From contig NZ_QKRX01000004.1 in NCBI RefSeq assembly GCF_003284585.1, positions 304,998 through 368,997 of the forward strand: 64,000 nucleotides of DNA, written 5' to 3'. Positions 46,012 to 54,100 of the stretch are shown piece by piece. How positions within the stretch are numbered: the first letter of the stretch is position 1; every line of letters starts with the position of its first letter. The position numbers were made by a program, and so were the translations under genes. The notes beneath the pieces are model-generated. The model saw only the letters and a list, made by a program, of their open reading frames with translations, had not been told where the DNA came from and did no database searches. Origin of the DNA: Nitrincola tibetensis (GTDB lineage: Bacteria > Pseudomonadota > Gammaproteobacteria > Pseudomonadales > Balneatricaceae).

Positions 46012-46254
46012 CTAAATGTTACAGAATTGAATTCTTTGTTTAAGCATAGACGAAAATAATTGCTTTTCCAGTAATGAATCGAAAATAATTTTTAAAAAAG
46101 ATTTTTGTTTCAGAAAATATTCAGGGAAGGCAGATATATTTAACGACTTGCTGGATGCACGCTGGGAGTTTGACAAAAAATTAGCTAGGACACGAAAACC
46201 TAGGCCATTGGCCTGAGAGTGTTCAAATTTAGCTTTAATAGTATTTACGTGCAT
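46012..46254 (-). CDS. Possible small protein, unrecognised
   Basis: 80 codons from the ATG at 46252-46254, with a weak AGAAG upstream. The product is basic, Ser/Lys/Phe-rich, without a membrane segment or motif I recognise (MHVNTIKAKFEHSQANGLG at the start). It lies between a predicted promoter with a structured leader and the cold-shock gene, all on one strand. The region is AT-rich, so chance is possible. The remainder of the gap 45885-46419 holds the leader hairpins and structured element listed separately. Confidence 0.25.
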   Translation of the reverse strand: MHVNTIKAKFEHSQANGLGFRVLANFLSNSQRASSKSLNISAFPEYFLKQKSFLKIIFDSLLEKQLFSSMLKQRIQFCNI

Positions 46255-46275
46255 CAAATCTTCTATAACTTAATT

Positions 46276-46349
46276 CCAGCAACATTGCTGGTTGCCCCGG
46301 TGAACCATTTCACGGAAGCTCCGTGATTCGTACACAGACACCCTCCGGG
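46276..46349 (-). ncRNA. Unidentified structured RNA element
   Basis: On the minus strand CCCGG (46349-46345) and CCGGG (46300-46296) can pair to close a region containing TCACGGA-GCT-TCCGTGA, a perfect 7-bp stem with a 3-nt loop. Directly after it comes CCAGCAA-TG-TTGCTGG (46291-46276). A promoter lies just upstream. It resembles a structured leader or small RNA, but I match it to no known family. Confidence 0.45.
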
Positions 46350-46366
46350 AAGCATCTGATAAACTC

Positions 46367-46394
46367 ACTATACACCGCTTTAGATTAATTACAA
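46367..46394 (-). promoter_or_regulatory. Predicted promoter ahead of the structured element
   Basis: TTGTAA (-35, 46394-46389) and TATAGT (-10, 46372-46367) with a 16-bp spacer on the minus strand. The -35 sits in an 8-bp inverted repeat TTTAGATT/AATCTAAA just past the radical SAM gene stop. Confidence 0.5.
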
Positions 46395-46419
46395 TCTAAA
46401 TATGATGAAAAATATAAAA

Positions 46420-48669
46420 TCATCTCGGACGCCGTATCGACGACTTCCGCGCTTTAGGAGTAGACGCTCCCCCTCCTGCTCTAGGTGGTAAACCTGTGTG
46501 CTGAGTTAGGATTCGTCCTTTCGATGTCCTTGCTGCACCCGGACTATTTTTCCGGCGATGACTTCTGTATTCCGATGTCGGGTTATCTTCCGAAGGAATT
46601 AGCTGATAATCTGCAGAGCCTATTAAATCAGAACGTCCCATCTGCATTAATGCTTCGCGTAAAAGCGGCCAGTTCTCCGGATCATGCCAGCGCAAAAATG
46701 CCTTGTGCAAGCGACGCTGCTTTTCACCTTTAGCTGTCTCTACGCGCTCAGCCGTCTTTTTGTAGCTCAAGCGACGCAACGGATTTCGTCCCGTGTGATA
46801 CATAGCTGTCGCAGTGGCCATGGGAGATGGATAGAAGGCTTGAACCTGATCTGCTTTAAACCCATTTTTCTTTAACCAGAGCGCCAGATTCACCATATCT
46901 TCATCGGTTGTACCAGGGTGTGCTGCAATAAAGTAGGGAATCAAGTATTGATCTTTACCTGCTTCTTTAGAAAAACGTTCGAACATTTTTTTAAACGCAT
47001 CGAAAGAACCGATGCCTGGCTTCATCATTTTATCAAGCGGGCCTTGCTCCGTATGTTCAGGTGCAATTTTCAAATACCCACCAACATGATGCGTCACCAA
47101 CTCACGGACATACTCGGGATCTTCAACAGCTAAGTCGTACCTTAAACCCGATGCAATCAGAATTTTTTTAACGCCTTTGATCTTTCGAGCATCTCGGTAC
47201 AACTGAGTTAATGCAGAGTGATCTGTATTCAGGTTAGAGCAAATCCCCGGATAAACACAGGATGGCTTACGACAAGCCGCTTCTATTTCTGGGCTTTTAC
47301 AGGCAATCCGATACATGTTAGCAGTGGGCCCACCTAAATCGGAAATAACTCCTGTGAAACCTGGGACCTTATCACGAATATCTTTAATTTCTTGAATAAT
47401 AGAGTCTTGAGATCGGTTCTGGATAATGCGGCCCTCATGCTCAGTAATCGAACAGAAGGTACAGCCACCAAAACATCCACGCATAATATTGACGGAAAAC
47501 CGAATCATCTTATAGGCGGGTATTTCAGCCTTTCCATATATCGGATGCGGAACTCTGGCGTAGGTCAAGCCAAACACAAAGTCCATTTCTTCCATGCTAA
47601 GCGGTATCGGTGGTGGATTTAGCCATACCTCTTGATCACCATGCAATTGAACCAAGGCCCGCGCATTCCCGGGATTGGTTTCCAGATGAAGCACTCGGCT
47701 TGCGTGAGCATATAAAACCGGATCTTGAGTGACCTTCTCAAACGAAGGCAGACGGATAACCGTTTTTGATCGATCGAGTTTTGGCTTGGGCAATATATGC
47801 AATACCTGCACTGAGTCATCTGCCTCAGGATTCGCGCTCGACTTTTCCAAATCACACTGAGGAAGGTCTCGAGTATTAACATAAGGATTAATAATTTTAT
47901 CGATCTTTCCTGGGCGATCAATGCGAGTGGAGTCTATCTCCATCCACCCTTCCGGCGTATCTTTACGAACATAGGCAGTCCCTCTGATATCAAGCAATTG
48001 CTCAACCTGTTCACCGGCCTCTAAGCGCTGCGCCACTTCAATGATGGCACGTTCCGCATTGCCATAGAGCAACAAATCGGCACGGGAGTCTAATAATATT
48101 GATCGACGGACTTTGTCCTGCCAATAATCATAGTGTGCAATGCGACGCAGGGATGCTTCAATGCCACCCAGTATCAGCGGCACATCCTTGTAGGCCTCAC
48201 GACAACGCTGGCTGTAAACAATACTCGCTCGATCGGGGCGTTTACCGGCAACATTTCCTGGTGTGTAGGCATCATCTGAACGAATTTTTCTATCCGCCGT
48301 GTAACGGTTGATCATTGAATCCATGTTTCCCGCAGCAATGCCGAAGAACAGACGCGGGCGCCCCAAGGCTTTGAAGGCGTCAGCACTGTGCCAATCTGGC
48401 TGTGCAATGATGCCCACTCTAAACCCTTGTGATTCAAGCAAGCGCCCAATGATCGCCATGCCAAATGAAGGATGATCGACATAAGCGTCTCCTGTCACAA
48501 TAATCACATCACATTCAGACCAGCCCAGAGTATCCATTTCTTTTCGTGTCATAGGTAAGAAAGGAGCAGGTGCGTTTTTATCTGAGTTGCGGTCTGGAGA
48601 ATTAAGTGTGTTGTGATGGATAGGAGGAACTGCGTGCATCATGTTAAGGGAACTGCCTGAAAGGTTCAT
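46420..48669 (-). CDS. YgiQ-family radical SAM protein
   Basis: About 749 residues from the ATG at 48667-48669; the frame is open 25 codons further. [16 protein letters not shown] near 35 and [18 protein letters not shown] start the conserved core, and the radical SAM cluster motif is [11 protein letters not shown] (CxxxCxxC) near 395. The family (UPF0313) has unknown function. A TATAAT at 48676-48681 ends only 6 bp before this ATG, so the true start may be the MM pair at 48639-48642. The C-terminus is Arg/Lys/Gly-rich and disordered-looking. Confidence 0.93.
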   Translation of the reverse strand: MNLSGSSLNMMHAVPPIHHNTLNSPDRNSDKNAPAPFLPMTRKEMDTLGWSECDVIIVTGDAYVDHPSFGMAIIGRLLESQGFRVGIIAQPDWHSADAFKALGRPRLFFGIAAGNMDSMINRYTADRKIRSDDAYTPGNVAGKRPDRASIVYSQRCREAYKDVPLILGGIEASLRRIAHYDYWQDKVRRSILLDSRADLLLYGNAERAIIEVAQRLEAGEQVEQLLDIRGTAYVRKDTPEGWMEIDSTRIDRPGKIDKIINPYVNTRDLPQCDLEKSSANPEADDSVQVLHILPKPKLDRSKTVIRLPSFEKVTQDPVLYAHASRVLHLETNPGNARALVQLHGDQEVWLNPPPIPLSMEEMDFVFGLTYARVPHPIYGKAEIPAYKMIRFSVNIMRGCFGGCTFCSITEHEGRIIQNRSQDSIIQEIKDIRDKVPGFTGVISDLGGPTANMYRIACKSPEIEAACRKPSCVYPGICSNLNTDHSALTQLYRDARKIKGVKKILIASGLRYDLAVEDPEYVRELVTHHVGGYLKIAPEHTEQGPLDKMMKPGIGSFDAFKKMFERFSKEAGKDQYLIPYFIAAHPGTTDEDMVNLALWLKKNGFKADQVQAFYPSPMATATAMYHTGRNPLRRLSYKKTAERVETAKGEKQRRLHKAFLRWHDPENWPLLREALMQMGRSDLIGSADYQLIPSEDNPTSEYRSHRRKNSPGAARTSKGRILTQHTGLPPRAGGGASTPKARKSSIRRPR

Positions 48670-48879
48670 CGTGACGCTATTATAGCGGTTCGTTACCCAT
48701 TCGTCTTGGAAATATCGAGCCAGACTATAAAAGAACCCTCTCACAGGTAAATTCTAAATAGCTATCGATGACATATAGTTAATTAATTTTAACTAATAAT
48801 CATCCTGTACGATAATCTATTCATAGAAAGCCCAAAAGGGCGAATAGCCAGTCACTTCCACTAGATTCGAGGCATTATC

Positions 48880-49101
48880 ATGAAAAAGACGTTTTCCTTT
48901 GCCATTTTACACTTCACCGTTGCCTTCGGTGTTGCCTACGCATTAACAGGTGACTTGGTGATTGGTGGGGCCGTTGCTTTAATTGAACCTGCACTTAACA
49001 CGGTTGCCTTCCATTTCCATGAAAAGGTTTGGCGTCGGGTCGAGCAAAAACAGGCTAAAATCGATGATCCGTCATCAAAGGGGGATAAATGCATAGCTTA
49101 A
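48880..49101 (+). CDS. DUF2061 small membrane protein
   Basis: 73 residues with two hydrophobic segments (about 5-20 and 24-40) around ALTGDLVIGGAVALIEPALNT, the DUF2061 core, and a charged C-terminal tail. Inner-membrane location is expected; function unknown. CGAGG lies before the ATG. It is divergent from the YgiQ-type gene and 134 bp ahead of the RND operon. Confidence 0.85.
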   Translation: MKKTFSFAILHFTVAFGVAYALTGDLVIGGAVALIEPALNTVAFHFHEKVWRRVEQKQAKIDDPSSKGDKCIA

Positions 49102-49194
49102 ATGCATGTTCATTAACGGCTGAAGCCTTGTCATTAAATGAAGGAATATCAAGCAACACAGCCCTCTCCACTATATTAACCCTATGCAAATCTT

Positions 49195-49230
49195 GCTATT
49201 CTGACCTGATGATGATCTGGTCGGAATAGC
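49195..49230 (+). promoter_or_regulatory. Inverted repeat over the ribosome site of the second RND adaptor
   Basis: GCTATTCTGACC and GGTCGGAATAGC are 12-bp arms (one G-U in RNA) 12 nt apart, ending 5 nt before the ATG. The only Shine-Dalgarno-like bases, GGAA, lie in the right arm, so the hairpin could hide them; it could equally be a repressor operator. Confidence 0.5.
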
Positions 49231-49235
49231 CATTA

Positions 49236-50357
49236 ATGGACTTAAAAGAAACACAACACTCACCTAGACGTCGAAACTTTGTATCGATCATTGCTGCAGG
49301 CCTTGCTTCTCTTGTTCTGATTGTTTGGATTATATCTGGCAAAACCTATCAATCAGTTGATTCCGACCATTCGCCTGCCATTAAGGCGATGCCGACCTCA
49401 ACAATACCAAGCCTACCTAGAGTTCAGACCTATGAACTCTCTGCAAAGACCTTTACTCCAAAACTTATCTTACAAGGGACGCTTTCTCCGTCTCATCAAG
49501 TTCAGGTTTATGCACGCACCTCCAGTCAGATCCAGGAACGCCCAGCTAAATTAGGGCAATGGATTGAACAAGGAGAGATGCTTGTTCAGCTAGATACGGA
49601 AACAAGGCGCGCACTAGTCGAAAAAGCAGAAGCTGATGTATATTTACACCGATCTGAACTAGAAGCTGGCGAACGCTTATTTAAGAACAGGTTATTATCT
49701 GAACACGAAAAACTACGTTTAAGAGCCAGCGCTGCTGCTAGTGAAGCCGCCTTGGCAGATGCAAAACTCGCCCTAGCACATACAAGAATAAAGGCCCCGA
49801 TTGCAGGGTTTGTGAATTCATTACCGCTCGATATTGGCGAGTTGGTTCAACCGGGTGATGTGATTGCAACAATTACAGACACGCGCAACCTCAAAGTAAA
49901 GGCTTACGTTACACAGCAAGATGTCGGGCGCATGAGTTTAGGGAATCCCTTAAAGGTGACACTCTTGGATGGACGGACTTTCTTTGGTGAAGTTACGTTT
50001 ATCGCGAACCTAGCGGATGTAGCTACCCGCAGTTACGCAATCGAAGCCAACATTAACAATCCCGATGGTCTTCGGATTGCAGGTGCGAGTGCTACCTTAG
50101 AAATTGTTTTACCTGAGGTTTTATCCCATCGTATTCCCCCTTCCCTACTAAGCCTAGATCCTTCAGGCCAGATTGGCATTTTAGCGGTTAATAACGAGCA
50201 GGTGGTTGTTTTTCACCCTCTCACGCTAATCAGTTTTGATACAGACTATGCTCAAGTTATCGGCCTACCGGATACTTTAGAAATCATTACACTGGGGGCT
50301 GGCTTCACGCAACCCGGTGACAAGGTTGAACCTCACTTACAAGAGAGTCCCCTCTGA
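49236..50357 (+). CDS. RND efflux periplasmic adaptor (second system)
   Basis: 373 residues: an N-terminal anchor (about 14-32), lipoyl half-motif LGQWIEQGEMLVQLD near 105, a short helical hairpin, HTRIKAPIAGFVNSLPLDIGELVQPGD near 180 for the second lipoyl half, and beta-barrel and membrane-proximal domains. MexC/VmeX-like adaptor. Its stop overlaps the permease ATG (TGATG). Substrate unknown. Confidence 0.9.
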   Translation: MDLKETQHSPRRRNFVSIIAAGLASLVLIVWIISGKTYQSVDSDHSPAIKAMPTSTIPSLPRVQTYELSAKTFTPKLILQGTLSPSHQVQVYARTSSQIQERPAKLGQWIEQGEMLVQLDTETRRALVEKAEADVYLHRSELEAGERLFKNRLLSEHEKLRLRASAAASEAALADAKLALAHTRIKAPIAGFVNSLPLDIGELVQPGDVIATITDTRNLKVKAYVTQQDVGRMSLGNPLKVTLLDGRTFFGEVTFIANLADVATRSYAIEANINNPDGLRIAGASATLEIVLPEVLSHRIPPSLLSLDPSGQIGILAVNNEQVVVFHPLTLISFDTDYAQVIGLPDTLEIITLGAGFTQPGDKVEPHLQESPL

Positions 50358-53300
50358 TGGAGCAGATCATTCGTGCCGCTATTCAGCGCTCAAGGGCCAC
50401 TCTTTTACTCTTTATATTTATAGTATTAGGCGGAGTAGCGGCCTACCAAGCAATTCCCAAAGAAGCCAACCCTGATGTTGTCATTCCTATGATGTATGTT
50501 TCCATGGCACTTGAAGGGATTAGCCCTGAGGACAGCGAGCGCCTTCTCGTTCGTCCAATGGAACAGGAGCTTCGGGCATTGCAGGGTGTACGGAAAATGA
50601 CCTCAATTGCCAGTGAAGGCCATGCATCGGTTATGCTTGAGTTTGACGCAGGCTTTGACCCTCAAAAAGCACTGCAAGAGGTTCGGCAAAAGGTTGATAC
50701 GGCTCGCACAAAGCTGCCATCTGAAGCGGATGAACCTAGAGTGCATGAGATCAATGTTGCACTGTTTCCTGTCATTTCAATCGCCCTGTCGGGCCCTCTT
50801 CCAGAAGCTCAATTGATCTATTTAGCGAGACAGCTAAAGATTGCGATTGAAGGAATCCCCGAAGTTCTTGAAGTCGATATTGCCGGTGATCGAGAAGATT
50901 TATTGGAAATAATCGTTAATCCACAAGTACTTGATCAATATCAAATTGATTACTTTCAATTATTTAATTTAGTGTCCAATAATAACCGATTGGTTGCGGC
51001 TGGCAGTTTAGACACAGGATCAGGCCGAATGGCCCTTAAAGTACCCGGCATGATTGAGTCGTTACAGGATATTTTAAGCATGCCCGTCAAGGTAGAAGAA
51101 GACCGAGTTGTCACATTTGCTGACATTGCAACATTAAGGCGTACATTCAAAGACCCGACTGGCTTCGCACGCATTAACGGTCAGCCAGGCTTAGTATTAG
51201 AAATCAGTAAACGCTCAGGCGCCAACATCATTGATACCACCGCTCATATTCAATCCGTTATCGAAGAAGCCCGCACGTTACTTCCCGAAGGTGTTGATCT
51301 GAGAATACTGATGGATCAATCGGTTGAGGTACGCGATATGCTGAATGACTTACTGAATAATGTCATGACAGCTGTCGTACTGGTGCTTATTTTAATCATT
51401 GCCTCTATGGGATTTCGCTCTGCATTAATGGTCGGCTTAACCATTCCAGGTGCTTTTTTAGCTGGGATACTCCTAATTTGGGCTATAGGTTATACCCTTA
51501 ACATCATCGTGCTCTTTTCATTAATTTTGGTTGCGGGCATGTTGGTCGATGGAGCAATTGTCGTCAGTGAGCAAGCTGATCGTTATCTTAAAGAGGGGCA
51601 AACACCTGCAAATGCTTGGCTTAACTCGGCTCACCGCATGAGTTGGCCCATCATCGCATCCACGGCCACAACCTTATCTGTGTTTGTTCCGTTGCTGTTT
51701 TGGCCCGGCGTTGTCGGAGAGTTCATGAAATACCTTCCTGCAACAGTCATTTTATGCTTACTCGCTTCATTAGTCATGGCTCTGATCTTTTTACCTACCA
51801 TGGGAGCCGTTATAACACGCCCCATAGAAGCATCAAGCGCTGAATATCTGCGCAACCCCATGAGTCACCTGTATCGTCGCTTACTCGCTCTTTTATTAAG
51901 AGCACCCTTTTTAACACTATTAGGCATGATGTTGGTCATCACCCTTATTTTTATCACCTACAACCGCTTCAATCATGGAGTGGAGTTTTTTCCGGATATT
52001 GAGCCAGACTCTCTACAATTACAAATCAGGGCGCGGGGAGATTTATCGGTTTACGAGAAGGACGCACTTGTAAAGCAGATCGAAGATCGACTGCTCAACC
52101 TACCTGAAATTGACTCTATTTATGCTCGAACCTTTGCAGCCCCATCTTCTCAGCAAGGCGAGGATATCATCGGTGTCCTCCAATTCAAATTGATTGAATG
52201 GCATCAACGCCGCACCTCTTCACATATTATTCAATCAATGCGCGACTTAACATCGGACATAGTCGGTATTCAACTTGATTTTCGAAAACAAGACACTGGA
52301 CCTGGCCAAGGAAAACCCTTCCAACTTGAAGTGAGTGCAAATGATATCTCTTTAATAGAAAGTGCACTTGAAATCATCCGCGCTCGCATGGAAAAAATAG
52401 GAGGGTTTATCGACATAGAAGACAATCGTTCACTACCTGGTATTGAGTGGCGTGTCGAAGTGGATCGAGAAGCTGCTGCCCGCCTAGGAGCAGATGTACT
52501 CTCAGTTGGTAACGCAGTACAGCTGGTCAGCCATGGGCTAATGCTAGCAACCTATCGTCCTGAAGATGCAAATGATGATGTTGATATTCGGGTCAGGCTA
52601 CCTTTTCATTGGCGATCGATTGACCAATTGACCCGTCTGACACTGAATACTCTTCGCGGACAGGTGCCTATTTCTCACTTCGTTCAAGTGATTCCTATGC
52701 CTAAGACGGGCTCATTACACCGAGTGAATGGACAACGAACCTTAACACTCCAGAGTGATTTAGCTGAAGGCTCGCGCTTAGATGAACGTTTAAATGAACT
52801 CAGCCCCTATTTTAAAGAGCTTCCCGATGGGGTCTCAATAAACTTGGCGGGTGAAGATGCAGATCAGCAAGAAGCCGCTATATTTTTAATCAGTGCATTT
52901 ATCATCGCCATTTTTTTGATGGCGTTTATTCTTGTCATCCAATTCAATAGTCTATTCCAAACATTTCTTGTACTCAGCGCAATTCTGCTATCCACAGCAG
53001 GTGTGTTATTAGGACTAATGATTAACGGCCAGTCCTTTGGAATAGTGATGGTAGGCATGGGGATTATTGCGCTTGCTGGCATCGTGGTGAACAACAATAT
53101 TATTCTGATCGATACCTTTAACCGTTTAAGACGTGAAGGGGCTGATCCATATGAAGCAGCGTTGGAAACCGGTTGTTTGCGATTACGACCTGTCCTCCTA
53201 ACGTCAGTCACGACCGTGCTTGGATTAATGCCAATGGTTTTAGGCGTCAACGTTAATTTATTGGAACCTAGCCTTGGTGTGGGCGCACCTTCGACGCAAT

Positions 53301-53413
53301 GGTGGATGCAGCTATCCAGTGCTATTGCGGGCGGATTAACCTTTGCAACACTGTTAACATTACTGTTAACACCCTGTTTACTTCTACTGGGTTGCCGAGT
53401 ATTTAAAACTTAA
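50357..53413 (+). CDS. RND efflux permease (second system)
   Basis: 1018 residues, full length, with the first helix at about 16-31 and the NPDVVIPMMYVSMALEG porter start near 40. TM4 reads MLVDGAIVVSEQAD near 395: the first Asp of the proton relay is kept, the second is Gly. GIIALAGIVVNNNIILID near 905 marks TM10/11. No outer-membrane channel gene follows. It differs clearly from the first RND permease in this window, so the two are not a recent duplication. Confidence 0.92.
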   Translation: MEQIIRAAIQRSRATLLLFIFIVLGGVAAYQAIPKEANPDVVIPMMYVSMALEGISPEDSERLLVRPMEQELRALQGVRKMTSIASEGHASVMLEFDAGFDPQKALQEVRQKVDTARTKLPSEADEPRVHEINVALFPVISIALSGPLPEAQLIYLARQLKIAIEGIPEVLEVDIAGDREDLLEIIVNPQVLDQYQIDYFQLFNLVSNNNRLVAAGSLDTGSGRMALKVPGMIESLQDILSMPVKVEEDRVVTFADIATLRRTFKDPTGFARINGQPGLVLEISKRSGANIIDTTAHIQSVIEEARTLLPEGVDLRILMDQSVEVRDMLNDLLNNVMTAVVLVLILIIASMGFRSALMVGLTIPGAFLAGILLIWAIGYTLNIIVLFSLILVAGMLVDGAIVVSEQADRYLKEGQTPANAWLNSAHRMSWPIIASTATTLSVFVPLLFWPGVVGEFMKYLPATVILCLLASLVMALIFLPTMGAVITRPIEASSAEYLRNPMSHLYRRLLALLLRAPFLTLLGMMLVITLIFITYNRFNHGVEFFPDIEPDSLQLQIRARGDLSVYEKDALVKQIEDRLLNLPEIDSIYARTFAAPSSQQGEDIIGVLQFKLIEWHQRRTSSHIIQSMRDLTSDIVGIQLDFRKQDTGPGQGKPFQLEVSANDISLIESALEIIRARMEKIGGFIDIEDNRSLPGIEWRVEVDREAAARLGADVLSVGNAVQLVSHGLMLATYRPEDANDDVDIRVRLPFHWRSIDQLTRLTLNTLRGQVPISHFVQVIPMPKTGSLHRVNGQRTLTLQSDLAEGSRLDERLNELSPYFKELPDGVSINLAGEDADQQEAAIFLISAFIIAIFLMAFILVIQFNSLFQTFLVLSAILLSTAGVLLGLMINGQSFGIVMVGMGIIALAGIVVNNNIILIDTFNRLRREGADPYEAALETGCLRLRPVLLTSVTTVLGLMPMVLGVNVNLLEPSLGVGAPSTQWWMQLSSAIAGGLTFATLLTLLLTPCLLLLGCRVFKT

Positions 53414-53537
53414 CCGTCGACTTTAAGATGTTGTGCCCATCACACTAATCGCGCAATAAGCTAACCTACTATTCATTTAGGAAAGCATAATATAAAACGC
53501 TATAGTCATCACGCCCCGGAGAAATGACAGGTTTTTA

Positions 53538-53819
53538 TTGATCAGTGGCAAAACAGCAGCTTCTTCGCTGCACGTTTTTGTGAACAACCTGCTTAGGCTG
53601 AACTGGTCTAATGCCCTTGGAATTGATCCAGAAAGTCTATTCCACTCTGTTGTGAACACAGTTAGCAATCTCAAAAAGAGTGAACAGGTATCAGTTCAAG
53701 CCCAAATGCGAGGTAATGCGACCAAAGCGAAATATGAAGATGGTGGTAATGTTAACACCTTTATTGCTGGCGCAGCTTTAGGTGCGTTGATAGTTGGACT
53801 CGCTGGTAAGTCTAAATAA
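53538..53819 (+). CDS. Hypothetical small protein with C-terminal glycine-rich helix
   Basis: 93 codons from a TTG at 53538; an ATG at codon 57 (53706) is the alternative start. The C-terminus TFIAGAALGALIVGLAGK is a glycine-zipper-like hydrophobic segment. No domain recognised. CAGG lies ahead of the TTG. A 5-codon ATG reading frame with a better GGAG site (53524) overlaps the start, which makes expression uncertain. Confidence 0.45.
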   Translation: MISGKTAASSLHVFVNNLLRLNWSNALGIDPESLFHSVVNTVSNLKKSEQVSVQAQMRGNATKAKYEDGGNVNTFIAGAALGALIVGLAGKSK

Positions 53820-53882
53820 ACACAACGATAATCAATGTAACTGGCTGTATATTAGGATATATTATCAGAATTGAAAGTCAAA

Positions 53883-54038
53883 ATGGTTAGTATTGGCTGG
53901 CTAAGACCTATCTGGCTAAACTCGGATTGCTGGACTCAACAAGGTGTGGACATCTTGTCTCGAATTCGTAACCTGCTTATCAATGACAAAGAGTTGGCGA
54001 AACTAATGCTCCGTTACAAAATCGGCAGCAGAGGCTAA
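53883..54038 (+). CDS. Possible small ORF or gene remnant before the defence operon
   Basis: 51 codons from the ATG at 53883 to the TAA at 54036-54038, with no good ribosome site. The end (LLINDKELAKLMLRYKIGSRG) looks protein-like, but I recognise no family. It lies in the 281-bp gap before hsdR, which also has an 8-bp direct repeat CTGGCTAA at 53897-53904 and 53912-53919. It may be debris at the island edge. Confidence 0.25.
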   Translation: MVSIGWLRPIWLNSDCWTQQGVDILSRIRNLLINDKELAKLMLRYKIGSRG

Positions 54039-54100
54039 AAGGTACTGCACCAGAAAAAATGACGAAGAATGTTCTGACAAGTTTTAGTTTGAGATAAATT

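Noticed and set aside
46276..46349. c-di-GMP (GEMM) riboswitch near the diguanylate cyclase
   Set aside because: The conserved GEMM core and GNRA tetraloop/receptor are not present on either strand.
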